The notes under the pieces: generated by a model | Told to the model about the DNA's origin: nothing | Databases searched by the model: none | What the model saw: the letters and a program-made list of their open reading frames with translations, nothing else | Assembly: GCA_020310875.1 (NCBI GenBank) | Contig: CM035423.1 | Coordinates: 123,703,664 to 123,767,663, forward strand | DNA length: 64,000 nucleotides | Reading direction: 5' to 3' | Source: Ceratopteris richardii | Lineage: Eukaryota; Streptophyta; Polypodiopsida; Polypodiales; Pteridaceae | Program-made: the position numbers and the translations under genes | Part shown: positions 11,531 to 22,924 of the stretch, in pieces | Numbering within the stretch: the first letter of the stretch is position 1 | Layout of the letters: every line of letters begins with the position of its first letter

Positions 11531-11894
11531 TGTTAGGCCGCCGGATGGGAATAATGTAATCTTATTTTTCATATATCACATGCACCGAAAAGGCATAGCG
11601 ATTAGTTGTAACCTTTTATCCATTAATTCTGTGTTGCAGATTTGTAGATATCTAGAGTACTGTTATTCTGTTCTTGTTGAATTGCAGCAATTCCTTATTA
11701 ACTCAGTAATGTTGTCTTAACATTAAAAGTCAATGCAACTGTATGATTGTTAAGTTGCGTAATAAGCTACTGTGTAAGGATAACTGTAACCGGAACATCG
11801 TAACTGTGTAGCGGAAGTTATTGCCTTGACGTATAGTTATTGTTTAGCTGAATAGTTAGATTGGGAAATTAAATAAAGGGCCTCTGCACTGTCA
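11531..11894 (+). repeat. Possible 3' LTR of D
   Basis: A 364-bp interval starting TGTTAGGCC and ending CACTGTCA, with an AATAAA signal about 20 bp before the end. It follows the D accessory frame. Against this, no polypurine tract precedes it and no mate LTR exists in the window. The 23 bases before it (about 11,507-11,529) look like the 3' end of a tRNA, which would instead suit a minus-strand LTR. Tentative. Confidence 0.3.
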
Positions 11895-12058
11895 GACCCC
11901 TAACCATCCCCAAGAACCCGAAAAGAGATTAAAAGTGACTTGACGGAAGTCATTTTCAACAAAGCACACGAAGGTTTTGGAGCATTTGATGAGGATTTTA
12001 GGACACCAATTTCCAAAATTAAAAGGAGTATAATCTCTACAAAGTCCAAGAACGAAAT

Positions 12059-12746
12059 TGAAATAAAAGCCATGTTCTTGAAAACCATTCACTCTATATA
12101 GTAGCATCGTAAAGCTTCCCAAGCTTGAAAATAGTTGCCATCTTCTGAGAGTAAGAGTATGTATCCACCCATCCAATGCCGCCCACATAAATACCTGGGT
12201 ATAGGCTTGCAATGTGTCCAAGTCACATGGTTCCCAAGAAGGGTTTTTCACATGGGTTTCCAAGTCAAGCAATCTCAAGGGCTCACATGGAATCAAATGA
12301 AATCACTTGAAAATCGCATGGTTCATGAAGGCAGGAGTTGTAGACTTGCACGTACACCATCAAGGGGCTTGAACTTGAATTATTCAATTAGTAGAACTTC
12401 ACACCTTAGGATAAAAATCCTAAGCTTAAGACCATTCAATTTCAATACAATTCCCAAGAGCTGATAAATAAAAAACCAAGGGTTTTCCAAAAGTTTCCCA
12501 AGGATCTCCCTAGGTAACCCAAGGGTCTTGAAACTTGAAATATATGCAATCAACCCAAATTATACAGCACAAGTGAATAAGTATTTTTCCCAAAATCATG
12601 CACTGTGGTAAATTCCTATAGCGAAATTAGTTGTTAAAGATCCAAAAAGGTGCGGGGAAGATCCTTTTGGGAATGTCTTTTAGACGTTCATGTTTTCTTT
12701 TGCATAATAACAAGATGTTTTAACTAGCCATTTCAAGCAGATTTCC
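12059..12746. repeat. Repeat R, copy 1, left half
   Basis: This stretch aligns with 42,681-43,300 (shared strings include GTGTCCAAGTCACATGGTTC and CTAGCCATTTCAAGCAGATT). It continues after the L1 LINE at 19,168. The repeat is AT-rich, has no coding sequence and no recognisable LTR or TIR ends. It could be a non-autonomous element or part of a larger one. Confidence 0.7.
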
Positions 12747-12761
12747 AATAAATCTAGTCAC
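12747..12761. repeat. Target site duplication of L1, left copy
   Basis: The 15-bp sequence AATAAATCTAGTCAC is repeated exactly at 19,153-19,167. In the uninterrupted R copy at about 43,288-43,302 the equivalent site occurs once, which confirms the empty-site structure. Confidence 0.9.
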
Positions 12762-12767
12762 CCCGGC

Positions 12768-13010
12768 GAGGCCATCCCGGCGATGGCGAACGTGGATTCC
12801 AAGAGCAACTGAGCTCAAGCAACATCGATGAACTCAAAGCACCTCAAAGCAAACGTGACGATGCCTGACTGTGGATTCCAACAGCAACTGAGGAGGCCAT
12901 CCCGACGATGGCGAACGTGGATTCCAACAGCAACTCAGCTCAAGCAACATCGATGAATTCAAAGCACCTCAAAGCGAACGTGGCGATGGCTGATTGTGGG
13001 TGATTGACAG
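12768..13010 (+). repeat. Tandem duplication in L1 5' UTR
   Basis: Two units of about 124 bp, each starting GAGGCCATCCC (12,768 and 12,892), repeat with a few substitutions. Downstream (13,080-13,245) a shorter phrase GCGTCCATCGTGGCGATTGAC recurs. Repeated monomers of this kind are common in LINE promoters. The block is GC-rich compared with its surroundings. Confidence 0.8.
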
Positions 13011-13763
13011 GGCTTCAACAACCTTCAGAGAGGATCGCGAACAGCATTCTGGCGAGTATGTTCTCCCATCGCGACTGACGGGGATGCATCGTGATCGTCA
13101 CGGAGCTGGTGTCCATCGTGGTCTTGGCGTCCATCGTGGCGATTGACTAGCTGAGAGCGATTGACAGGGGAGGCTTCACGATTGACAGGGGAGGCGGTGT
13201 CCATCGTGGTCTCAGCGTCCATCGTGGCGATTGACAGGGACTGAGATTCTCAAACCCAGCGCGTCATTCCGTAGGTGGTGGGTGGCAATCATTATCCATC
13301 CATTCTTATTTTGACAGGCAATTTAGTTTCCCTTCGGTTCCGCCTAAACCAGACGAGGTTGGTGGGCTGTCTACCACTTGGATGCGTCTGTTTTAAAAGC
13401 CTCTCTTTAAAGGCATCCAAAGTTAACTTTCAAGTGAGAAGTAACTTTTCTCTTTAGACAGAGAAAGTGAAAGGATAAAAGACGGAGAATGCTTTAATTA
13501 AAAAGAAAGAGAAAGGACTAACTTATTTCAATAGACAAAGAAAGATAAGAGGCTGCGACCGGCTTCTTTTAAAGCAAAATCGTTGTGATTTGGATATGAG
13601 TTCAGACGTGGGCTTTTGCGTAGAATTTATTAGAAGGAAAAAAAAAAATCATTTCCTGATCTCTCAACTCTTAAAAGCTCTTAGTCGTTCCTTTATCTCT
13701 TATTATCGTTTTTTCCTTTGCTCTCAAGAGTGATGTTGCCCTGAAGCACTCATTGAGCCTTGT

Positions 13764-15040
13764 GTGGGTTTGGTGAATTTAAACAAAGGGGGGTGGTTCC
13801 TTTCTTGTCGGGCCTTTGTCATAGATTTGGTGACCCCCTCATTTGTGAGAAGTAACCTGGCCCCTCCTCCGGGGGAGACCGGTAACCTGGCCTCTCTGTT
13901 GGAGGGGGGATCTTGTGCCGCCCTTGGGGCCTCCGAGAGTGCTGAACTCCCCTTGGTCTCCCTCAGTAGATCTGCATTTCTATCAACTCAGGAGAAGCTC
14001 AAGAAAGTTTGCCTCATCGGCCAAATGTTTGGCCCTAGGCCCCCGCTCGAAACTGTGCGACGGTGGCTTAGCAACGAGTGGTTCCCCCGTGGGATAATTG
14101 TTTGTAAGTGTCAGTTCTTACCGGAAAGCCACATGTTGCTAATCTTTGAAAATGAAGATATGGCATTTCGATCCTTAAGTGTCGGAACCTGGCAACTCGA
14201 CCGGGCGACCCTGTGCCTATTAACATGGTCCCCTGATTTTACTCCCGACAAATCGAAATCGCTTTGGTACCCTCTCTGGGTTGAGCTCCCTAACCTGCCA
14301 TACTTCTTGTACAACTTCGTGTGGGGCATTGTTTCTCCTATCGGCAAGCCGTTGGCCTCATGCGAGGACATTGGTGGTCTCATTTATGAAGGTGCAAGAC
14401 ACTCGTTCAACGCTCGATGGCACCCTCAAATTTGTGTTGAGGCTGACCTCAGCATGCCGCTTCCATCGAAGATCAAAGTGGACTTGGGCAAAGGGGATGT
14501 ATGGGAGCAAGACATCAATTAAACCTTCCCAACGCGTGCTTTCGTTGTGGCCAACAAGGTCACAGGATTAAAGATTGCCCTTTGACACAAAAAAGCAAGC
14601 GAAATCAAGAAGCCCCCAGAAACGCTCAAGACAACAAAGGGGCATTGACTCACTCGACAAAGGGAGAGAATGTCAAGGGTCGGCTTAATCCAGAAGCTGA
14701 TGTAGACGGGTTCATCGAAGTCAGAAGAAGAAGGAAAAGAAGCCCTAGGGCGACTTCTGAGCGAAACATGTCAGTTACCCCCTCCAACAACTTGTATTGC
14801 AATCTGGAAAAGGAAATCAATGAGTTTGACTACCCAGGTGGGAACCAACTTGAGGTGGACACCAACAACAAAGCCCTAGAGATCCTTGACAATAAAGAAA
14901 CCTCCCAGGAGGGTTACACTACAAGCAAAGAAGACGGCTTTACTACTAGTAACAAAGATAACATGGATAGTGAAAGTTCCATCATCGGATCGACTATTCC
15001 AGAAATGGTGTCGAAAACGGTGCCCAGTTCTTCCCAGTAG
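13764..15040 (+). pseudogene. L1 ORF1 protein (DUF4283-like with CCHC knuckle), frameshifted
   Basis: The first part (13,764-14,522) has the plant LINE ORF1 core with W-x-P-x-F-x-P and LWVELPNLP motifs, consistent with the DUF4283 RNA-binding fold. A one-base shift near 14,515 moves the frame. The second part (14,501-15,040) has a canonical CCHC knuckle, CFRCGQQGHRIKDC, and a basic patch RRRRKRSPR. The protein would bind LINE RNA. No ATG is seen at the beginning of the open region, so the true start is uncertain. Confidence 0.8.
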
Positions 15041-15189
15041 GAGGCATCCCGTGAAGGAAAACAACCTACGGAGTTACCCTGGAAAAGTCCACACAAGAAC
15101 CTATTGCTAATTTGGGATCCGATCCCAACAAAATTAAATCCAAGAAAAGAAAGGACAAAGCTCCCTCCTGCAATGAGGGCTCACTACGA

Positions 15190-15830
15190 CAATGATCATC
15201 ATCTCGTTAAATGAGAGCTAACCGAACCCTCAAGAGCGACCATCATTGGTCAATGGCTTCACGACATTAGCCTAAACCCAGAATTTATATGTATTCAAGA
15301 GATTAAAATTGACGGAGAAGACCTCCAGAAACAGCTTAGACATGTCTCCTCGACCCATGTTTGGATTTCAACGACGCATCGACGGGGGTCCAGTGGAACG
15401 GTAATCGGTATTAATCAATTCTGGTTTGAAAAGCTTGAGAACTCCATTGAAGATGAATGCCATCGATGGATTGCTGTTTCTTTTGGTGCTCCTTTTTGTT
15501 TTACTTTAGTTTCTTTGTATGCCCCTAATGGGGAGTTAGAGAGACTAAACACTTGGGCCTCCTTGGACTCGCTCCCCCACAACGTGCTTATTTGTGGGGA
15601 CTTCAACATGGTGGAGGACCCTATGGATAGATGGATGGGCAAGGGTAGGGTCATCGATAGTTGGGAGAAAGAAACGTTGGACAAAACCAAACTACACTTC
15701 GATTTGGTCGAATTCAAAGATTCGAATGGCTTTTCTTGGTCAAATCTCCAAGCAAGTGAGGACCTGAGGAAAGCTAGACTTGATAGATGCTAAATTTCTT
15801 AGAGTTTTACTCATCAATGGGGCCACCCTT
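15190..15830 (+). pseudogene. L1 ORF2 endonuclease domain
   Basis: APE-type endonuclease with the motifs FICIQEIKI, SLYAPN, GDFNMV and a terminal ARLDRC-like segment in place of the usual S-R-I-D-R. It nicks target DNA to start target-primed reverse transcription. The frame is broken at both ends: upstream near 15,205 and by a stop at 15,791. Confidence 0.8.
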
Positions 15831-16457
15831 CCCTCTTGCAATGCACCGACCTCACCATCTCTGATGACTACCCGATCATTATCACTTTCCAACCTTCCAC
15901 CAAGATTTGTAAGGCTCCTTGGTTCCACGCCAATGCGCCCTCCTTCTCTCTCCCCTCCGTCCATCAAGAAATTGTTGTTGTGTGGAAGGAGGCGTTCGCC
16001 TCCGGCTTGTCCCCAGCCAAGTGCTGGAGAAGTGCGGTCGATAAGTCATGACAGATCATGATTAGATCCAGGAAGATGCTCGAGACTGTGCAGCAGGCTC
16101 GTAGAGAAGCTCTATATCATAGAATCTAGAGGCTCGAGGAGGAAGTGAACAAAGGAAAATCTCAAGCCTAGAAAGGCTTCGAGAAATCAGAGCGCTGCTG
16201 AGATACGAGGAAGAAATACAAAGGAAAAACTCGCAAATTTTCTTCAAGGAGTGGTGGGCTGCTGGCAAAGCCGACAAACCCACCAAAGAGATGTGCCGTA
16301 TCCTTAAAAGGAAACATAACAGAGAATCGATCCCCTTATTGCTCGACTTAAATGGCAATGTATGCAATACAGAAGAAGATAATTTTGGGATCATTGAAGG
16401 GCACTTCACGAGGCTCTTGGGGACCTCGAACCCCTAACCCACCATAGAAGGGACTGT

Positions 16458-17690
16458 ATGGCAGCCATATTTAGGGTTTCCCCCCACAGGATACCACTCA
16501 ACCTTCGCTCCCTGCTACATGCCCCTATCTCTGAAGCAGAAATCTTTGAGTTCATTGATGCCCTCCCTTCTGGTAAAAGCATGGGACCCAACGGGCTCAC
16601 TAATGAGTTCTTTAAATCCTTCAAGTTGGTGGTTGCCACCCCTCTTCGTCTGGTTTGGCAAGAGGCGCTCAAGTTTGGCGGGCTTCCATCTTGTCTCAAC
16701 AATGGCATTATCAAGTTAATACACAAAAAAGGGGAAAAGAACATAATAGAGAACTGGCGTCCTATTACGATGCTCCAAACAGGATACAAGATCATTGCCA
16801 AAGTCATTGCCAACAGAATCTCTTGCCACTTGAGAGCGTGGTAAAGCGATGACCAAAAAGGTTTCATCAAAGGCAGGTCAATTTTGGAAACCATTATAGA
16901 TATATGGGAAGGTCTTGAATTTGCAAATGAGTCTAAACAAGATGTGGTCTTCCTCAAGATCGACTTTGATAAAGCCTACGACAGGCTGGAATGGGACTAT
17001 ATTCTGCAGTCACTCCAAGATCTTGGATGTAGTCAGAAATTCACCAAGATGATCGCGACCCTTCTCGGAAATGCATCGACCCAAATTAACATTAATGGCA
17101 AACTTTCGAAGGTGATCAAACTTAGAAGATCTATCAAGCAAGGGTGCCCATTGGCTCCCCTTCTCTTTGCCATTGCCACGGAAGGGCTTAACAGGCTGGT
17201 GGAGCATCAGGTGGAAGCTGGTAATATCAAAGGCCTCCCTTTGCCTCATGACCACAGACAGATCACCATGAGACTTTTTGCCAATGATATGAACGTGTTT
17301 GTTCACAATGATAGTACCAGCCTGGAGACGTTCTGGAGGTGTCTGGCTACTTTTTGTGAAGCCTCTGGATCCACAATCAACCACTCTAAGACCGCCTTTA
17401 GAGCTATTGTTGGGTCACAGCCCGACCTTCTCATTGATCATGGCTATCAAATCATTCTGCAGGGCCAAATTTTTCGACTTCTTGGGATTCCCTTGGGGTT
17501 TGGCATCTCCATGGAACAGCGGTGGAACTGGGTGCTAGCCAAACTCGAAAACAAGCTTAACTATTGGAGAGGTATGCAAATGAATCTTGCTGGTCATGCT
17601 ATGGTTATCAACACGTTCCTCTTTATCATCTACCATTTATTTCCTTTCTTGTTGGAGATCGAAAGAGCAAGATCTGTCCAAACTAGATAG
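16458..17690 (+). pseudogene. L1 ORF2 reverse transcriptase domain
   Basis: One frame with a single stop at 16,842 carries classical LINE RT motifs: KSMGPNGLTNEFFK, IIENWRPITML, DQKGFIKGR, FLKIDFDKAYDRL and RSIKQGCPLAPLLF. The catalytic F/YADD box reads FAND (about 17,278-17,290), changing the first catalytic aspartate to asparagine. The frame shifts near 17,680. Confidence 0.88.
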
Positions 17691-19015
17691 TATTTGTAGA
17701 AACTTCCTTTGGACGGGCGACCACAATAGGAGGGGGGTGCCTAAAATCAAATGGTCCATCTACACCAGCCCATAGAGATAGTGGGGGTCTTGGTATCCTG
17801 GACATTGGGTGCATGGCTAACAAACTGGCGGCTAAATGGATGATTAACGCTTGCTGCAACGAGGAAGCCTCGTGGGCCAAGTTGATCTTTAGAAACAAGA
17901 ATGAGTTGGCTCTCATGGGTTTCCCAAATTGGAAGAATCTTGACATCTTGACCTTGCTGTTTTCCCCGATCCCCATCTTCCCGAAAGGCTCTAACCTCTT
18001 GTGCTCCCTATGGAAGAGTTGGAATAAAGTCAAAAGCTACACAAGAATAAGTGAAGACTCGAAGTGGGCAGTCGATATCAGACAAAATGACTCTATCTGA
18101 TTTCCGATCCATGGCATCTGGAGTGTGGAATCTTGGAACATTCAAAATGCCAAGAAGTTATGGAACAAAGGCTTCAAAAAATGGAAACATCTCTGGAAAC
18201 AAGACACCAACCGTTGGATCAACTTTGAGGATATTGACCCTTGCGTCAACATTTTGTACGAAGAATGGAACACTTTGCAAAGCAGATGTCTCGCTTGGGA
18301 CCGACACAAAGTTCGCCTTCTCATGGGACACGACACGTCGAGCTCGCTTGATCTCAAATGGCACAATGGGAATAGCCTATCAAAGATCCCGAACATCAAA
18401 GAAACGATTGACTATCAGGTTAACCTCAACAAGAAGTGGTGCCTGTCATGGATGCGGCTTCGATGGGACATGAAGTTCATGGCTATCTGGCACCCCCTCA
18501 TAGAAATCAAAAAGTCTATCCTCTTATGGAAAATTCTGCATCATGGAATCTAGACCAACCTTAAGGCTAGCAAATTTTGTGGGATTCCTCCCTGGTGCAA
18601 ACGCTGCTACCGGTCTATCAAAGATGTTTCACACATCTTCTTTACCTGCCCCAACTCCAACAGACTCTGGAAGATGGTTGGAAAGAAAATTAGACTTCAG
18701 AAACATCTCCGTTGGCAGCAAGCCCTGCTGGGAGAAGCGATCGGCTGCTTCGCGACTCTCTGGAACGCCATCAGAGGGGAGGTCCTATGGAAAATCTGGC
18801 GGGAAAGATGTGCTTTCAACTTCGATGACTCCCCCAAAGAGTGGTCAATTGAGAAGTCGTTGTTCCTATTTGGCAAAAGGATTGTTAACTGTAAGAAATC
18901 CCCCCCCTTCAGGCATCATCAAGTACTCCTTTTGATCAATAACAAGCATAAACCCAAGTGGGCCCCACATGAGGGTGATGAGAGGGTGATTAACCTTCTT
19001 TGTAATGCCATCTAA
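17690..19015 (+). pseudogene. L1 ORF2 C-terminal region with zf-RVT zinc finger
   Basis: The frame continues after a shift with CRNFLWTGD and a GGLGILDIGCMANKL segment, as in plant LINEs. It ends with a cysteine/histidine array (C-x4-PPWCKRC...H-x-FFTC, about 18,570-18,660) matching the zf-RVT domain. A few stops interrupt it. The final stop is at 19,013-19,015, followed by a 137-bp 3' UTR. Confidence 0.8.
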
Positions 19016-19152
19016 GCTCTGTAAAAGCTTCCCCTGCTTTGTGGGATTTGGGGGGTCCCGTGGGCACTAGTCCCCTTCTCTTGTACTTTTCTTTATTTAA
19101 TTCAAGTTCGGGAGAGTAGGCTAATGCCGAACTTCCTTTATATTAAAAAATA
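19016..19152 (+). other. L1 3' UTR and A-rich tail
   Basis: It contains TGTGGGATTTGGGGGGTCCC and GGGCACTAGTCCC, shared with the truncated copy at 42,535-42,680, and ends in TTAAAAAATA before the target duplication. It is probably the part recognised by the RT during target-primed synthesis. Confidence 0.8.
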
Positions 19153-19167
19153 AATAAATCTAGTCAC
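19153..19167. repeat. Target site duplication of L1, right copy
   Basis: Exact copy of the 15-bp sequence at 12,747-12,761. The extent on the left is ambiguous by a base or so because of the A-rich tail. Confidence 0.9.
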
Positions 19168-19730
19168 ATCTTATTTTGTGGATAAATAAAAGCAATACTA
19201 AATTCATATCAATATTTATCAATTGTAAAGTTTTTCTATTCCTATATACCCTTTTGTATAATTCAATATGAAGTGCTAGAAGTCTTATTGATCTCAAAGA
19301 GGGAAAGACTTTACATATATTGTCCAAATTAGTCAACAATCATCCAAGCTTAATTTTTCTTAGCAAAAAAGAATCATTTACCAAAATACCCATTTTGCGT
19401 GGCCAATATTGTATTGTGATAATGAATTCCCTTCTACAAGTTACTTAATAATAATAATTAACATAATAGAACAATTTCTGTAACAATCGTTTTATCAGTT
19501 TTACTCCAAACCCAAGTCCATGGATGTAGCCATTACGTTAATATATTTTGATCTTTCTCATGAATCATTATATAGGTAAAATAGAAAACCTTAGAGCTCT
19601 AGAACTGTTATTCAACTAATTCCATTTCTTTTAATGGATAATAACATGATTAAAAGAAAAAATTCCCAATAACTCATCTTCTTCTAAAGTTTCCAATAAC
19701 TCAAGCTGTTAATCCATTATTGAATCATTA
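19168..19730. repeat. Repeat R, copy 1, right half
   Basis: Continuation of R after L1. It aligns with about 43,303-43,825 (shared: TTTTTCTATTCCTATATACCC, shortened here, and ATAACTCATCTTCTTCTAAA). Similarity stops near 19,730, where C-rich sequence begins. Non-coding. Confidence 0.7.
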
Positions 19731-19944
19731 AATTTGGCCCAAAATCAGAACTCACTCAGCTTGCAAGCTTCCTCCCCACCTCTCTTTCCCTGGAGTATCC
19801 GTGCCACCAAGCCCACCCTCTATGTCACTGTAGTGCCCCCAGTGCCCCCCCTTTTCTAGTCCCTCCCCTGCTCAGCAGTGGCCCCACCTTCCCTCGCTAC
19901 CCATCTTGTGCCCCTGCTTCCTCCCTCGCAAACTCCCCCTCGCC
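19731..19944. other. C-rich flank of the TRIM pair, possible LINE 5' UTR
   Basis: Pyrimidine-rich, non-coding sequence whose composition continues on the far side of the TRIM pair at 21,650-21,830. It may be the 5' UTR of LINE F, interrupted by the TRIM pair. Confidence 0.4.
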
Positions 19945-20790
19945 TATAAGGAATTGAACTCACAACCACTTGGTTAGGAATGTAATTGCCTAACCACTTT
20001 CCCTAAAAGCTATGGTTGAGGATTACTTCCTAATCCTCCCTCTTAGTGTGTACTTCAACCATCTCCTACCTATCAAGGGTGTGGTTCAACCATCTCCAAC
20101 CTATCACTTAATTACATCCTTCCCCCCTTGGTCAATCATTGTCTTCAATGATCTACTCTTGTATCTCTCTAACCTCGGTGATCAGCCCCTTGAACTCCCT
20201 AGGTACCCTTGGATTGATGTCCTCAACCTCGCAAAGTTTCTTGAACCTTGTTTGCAACCTTGGTCTCTTGAACCCTTGCTCTCAACCTTGGTGTCTTGAA
20301 CCTTCTTGTTCGCAACCTTGGTGTCTTGTGCCCTTGTTCTCAACCTCAGTCTTGAACCTTGTTCTCACCCATGTATGATAACTTGAACCCTCAATCAATT
20401 GCCACCCATGGTTTCCCAAGGGCTTTACACTTTCTAGCTATCTCACTAGATTTGGAAAGTTTGTTCCGAGAGCTTTCCAACGGTATCATACATGCCTCAA
20501 TTTGACCTATGGATTGAGACTTACACCTCAATCTTTGTTAAGCTAATTTGTGAAAGCGACATGCACTACTTTGCATCCTTTCATATAGAGGATGCCCAAG
20601 CGCCTTTTTTAGAGGCCGTTAGGACAATCCACCTTTCCCTAGCCTACTTTCTAGGCTTTGATACCAATGTAAGGAATTGAACTCACAACCTCTTGGTTAG
20701 GAATGTGATGGGGTAACCACTTGCACCAAAAGCCATGGTTGAGGATCACTTCCTAATCCTCTCTCTTAGGGTGTAGTTCAACCATAGGAG
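19945..20790 (-). mobile_element. TRIM element 1 (non-autonomous LTR retrotransposon)
   Basis: A small minus-strand element: LTRs at 19,945-20,116 and 20,668-20,790, an internal region without coding capacity, a primer site complementary to initiator tRNA-Met (20,654-20,666) next to the right LTR, and a polypurine tract (20,117-20,131, read as C/T on the plus strand) next to the left LTR. The 846-bp length and lack of genes fit the TRIM class. The right LTR is shortened by about 20-50 bp where it meets element 2. Confidence 0.82.
20654..20666 (-). other. TRIM 1 primer binding site
   Basis: The minus strand reads TGGTATCAAAGCC, one base from the plant initiator tRNA-Met primer sequence, one base inside the LTR at 20,668. 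Confidence 0.8.
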
Positions 20791-21649
20791 TGTAAGGAAT
20801 TGAACTCACAACCTCTTGGTTAGGAATGTGATGGGAAAACCACTTGCCCCAAAAGTTATGGTTGAGGATTACTTCCTAATCCTCTCTCTTAGGGTGTAGT
20901 TCAACCATCTCCTACCTATCACTTTATTACATTCTTCCCCCTTGGTCAATCATTGTCCTCAATGATCTGCTCTTGTATCCCTCTAGCCTCAGTGATCAGC
21001 CCCTTGAACTACCTAGGTACCCTTGGATTCATGTCCTTAGCCTTCCACAATTTCTTGAACTTTGTTCACAACCTTGTTCTCTTCAACCCTTGCTCTCAAC
21101 CTTGGTTTCTTGAACCTTCTTGTTTGAAACCTTGGTGTCTTGGGTCCTTGTTCTCCACCTCATTCTTGAACCTTGTTCTCACCCATATTTGGTATCTTGA
21201 ATCCTCAATCAAGTACCATCCATGTTTTCCCAAGGGCTTTACACTTTCTAGCTATGTCATTAGATTTCGAAAGCTCATTCGAAGAGCTTTCCAACGGTAT
21301 CTTATATGGCTCCATCCGACCTATAGATTGAGATATACACTTCAATCTTTGTTGGGCTAACTTGTGAAAGTGATGTGCGCTACTTTGTATCCTTTCATAT
21401 AGAGAATGCCCAAGTGGCTGTTTTAGAGGTCATTAGGTCAATCCACCTTTCCCAAGCTGACTTCCTAGGTTTTGATACCAATGTAAGGAATTGAACTCAC
21501 AACCTCCTACATAGGAGTGTGATGGGCTAACCACTTGCCCCAAAATCCATGGTTGAGGATTACTTCCTAGACCTCTTAGGGTGTAGTTCAACTAGCTCCT
21601 ACCTATCAAGGTTGTGGTTCAACCATCTCCAACCTATCACTTCATTACA
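20791..21649 (-). mobile_element. TRIM element 2, tandem to TRIM 1
   Basis: LTRs at 20,791-20,931 and 21,482-21,649 share TGTAAGGAATTGAACTCACA starts and ATTACA ends. The internal region matches that of TRIM 1 throughout. The primer site TGGTATCAAAACC is at 21,468-21,480 and the polypurine tract at 20,932-20,945. It abuts TRIM 1 directly, giving LTR-internal-LTR-LTR-internal-LTR. The pair is flanked by TCGCC and TCACC, a near-match 5-bp target duplication. Confidence 0.82.
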
Positions 21650-22920
21650 TCACCCACCTCCCTTAGCCTCCCACTTCACCATTGGCCTCTCCCTCATTCC
21701 TTCCTTCCTTAAGTTCCTCCCACCCTCGTCTCTATCGTTTTGGCTTCTCTTCACCCATCCTTGGATGTTGGTGTCATTGAGGCCTTCCCCCTAGTCTTTC
21801 CCCTTCCTATCTTCACATGTGTTAGACATGGATGTCCTCAGATTCCTCCCCACAAAGGGACTCACATCAAGCCCGCTCGCTCAACTCCACTCTGATGCCC
21901 ATCTGATTCTCCCTTACTGATGAGGGTAGATCAAGCTTGACTTCAGAAGTCGAATGCCTATAACTGTCCTTAATTATCTACCAAATCATGAGACCACTCC
22001 AACCGTGGCCAAATCAAGGACCTTCTTTAGAGCAACTTTCTTGTCAAGGTTGGCAAGTTAGTTGATATTTAAACCTTGGGTCATAGCTTTTATCAGGTTG
22101 AGCTTGGGTCTTCAGAATCTACCACCTAGATGATCGCCTTATCTTAGTTTGGCCATGCATATGTCAGCCCTTGGACATATGGCTTTGATCCTTCATCATT
22201 CTTATCTTCAACTTTTATTCGTAGGGAAGCACTCAGGTTTCCTATGAAAACCTACTTCCCTTGCCTGCAATGCGAGTATCTACCTCAATTGCCATAGGTT
22301 GGAGGTCTCTTGGCACCTTCTTGGAGGTCCCAAAGACTACAAAATTTGTCAGTGTAGATTCTTATCTCTGATCCCATGCAGCTCCCATCACAGATCGAGC
22401 TTTCGTCACCTTCAGGTGAGTGGTTGATAGAGGGTCACGTATTCAGACCCTCCAAATCAATGGTTTCCCTATTGCAAGGTTGTTCACCTTGAGAAGGTGT
22501 GTCCTTTGAGGACCAAGGTTCAGACGAGGTAGAATTGAGGGTAGGAGTCTTAGTAGCCACATGCATAGGCATCTCATCCTCCATCTCCCTCTTCAGCTCC
22601 ATCAGGCTTCTCACCTCAAGATGGGGGTGGGTTTCATCATCATTCTTATGCAATAGCTGCTGGAGTGTCCCCTTATCATTTGGCATGGGTTGGAAGAATC
22701 CTAGGCATTGGTAGTAGTTTGGACAAAAGCCCTATTCAACGATCAAAGAGAGGTTTGTTCCCATGGGGAACCGTTTCATTGCACTTCAACAAGATTGTCT
22801 TGTGATCATTAGTGTGGTGTTGGAGTAGGAGCCCTCTATTGGTGTCCCTACTACTTCCATGTCCTCTTCTAGGCCATCAACCTTAGTCGCCATACCAATC
22901 GTGTCCTCTCCTAGGCTTTC
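21650..22920 (+). pseudogene. LINE F, ORF1-like remnant
   Basis: No frame is open over a useful length. Around 22,150-22,400 the translation shows PWTYGFDP and then, in another frame, SLGTFLEV, an arrangement seen in plant LINE ORF1 (DUF4283 region). The same string of features occurs on the minus strand at about 29,200-29,480. LINE RT of the same orientation lies beyond C3 at 28,066, so these may be two halves of one LINE. The family assignment rests on short motifs. Confidence 0.4.
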
Positions 22921-22924
22921 TACC

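Larger units (their letters stand above)
12762..19152 (+). mobile_element. Full-length but mutated LINE (L1), 6.4 kb
   Basis: A non-LTR retrotransposon on the plus strand: 5' UTR with tandem duplication, ORF1 with zinc knuckle, ORF2 with APE-type endonuclease, reverse transcriptase and a C-terminal zinc finger, then a 3' end in an A-rich TTAAAAAATAA tail. It is flanked by a perfect 15-bp target duplication, so both ends are known. It splits repeat R. Frameshifts in both ORFs and an RT active-site change show it is no longer autonomous. Confidence 0.92.

Noticed and set aside
19945-21649. tRNA-derived SINEs, because of the GGTTGTGAGTTCAATTCC box-B-like string
   Set aside because: The units have matched TG...CA repeats, a tRNA-Met primer site and a polypurine tract, which identify TRIM LTR elements.
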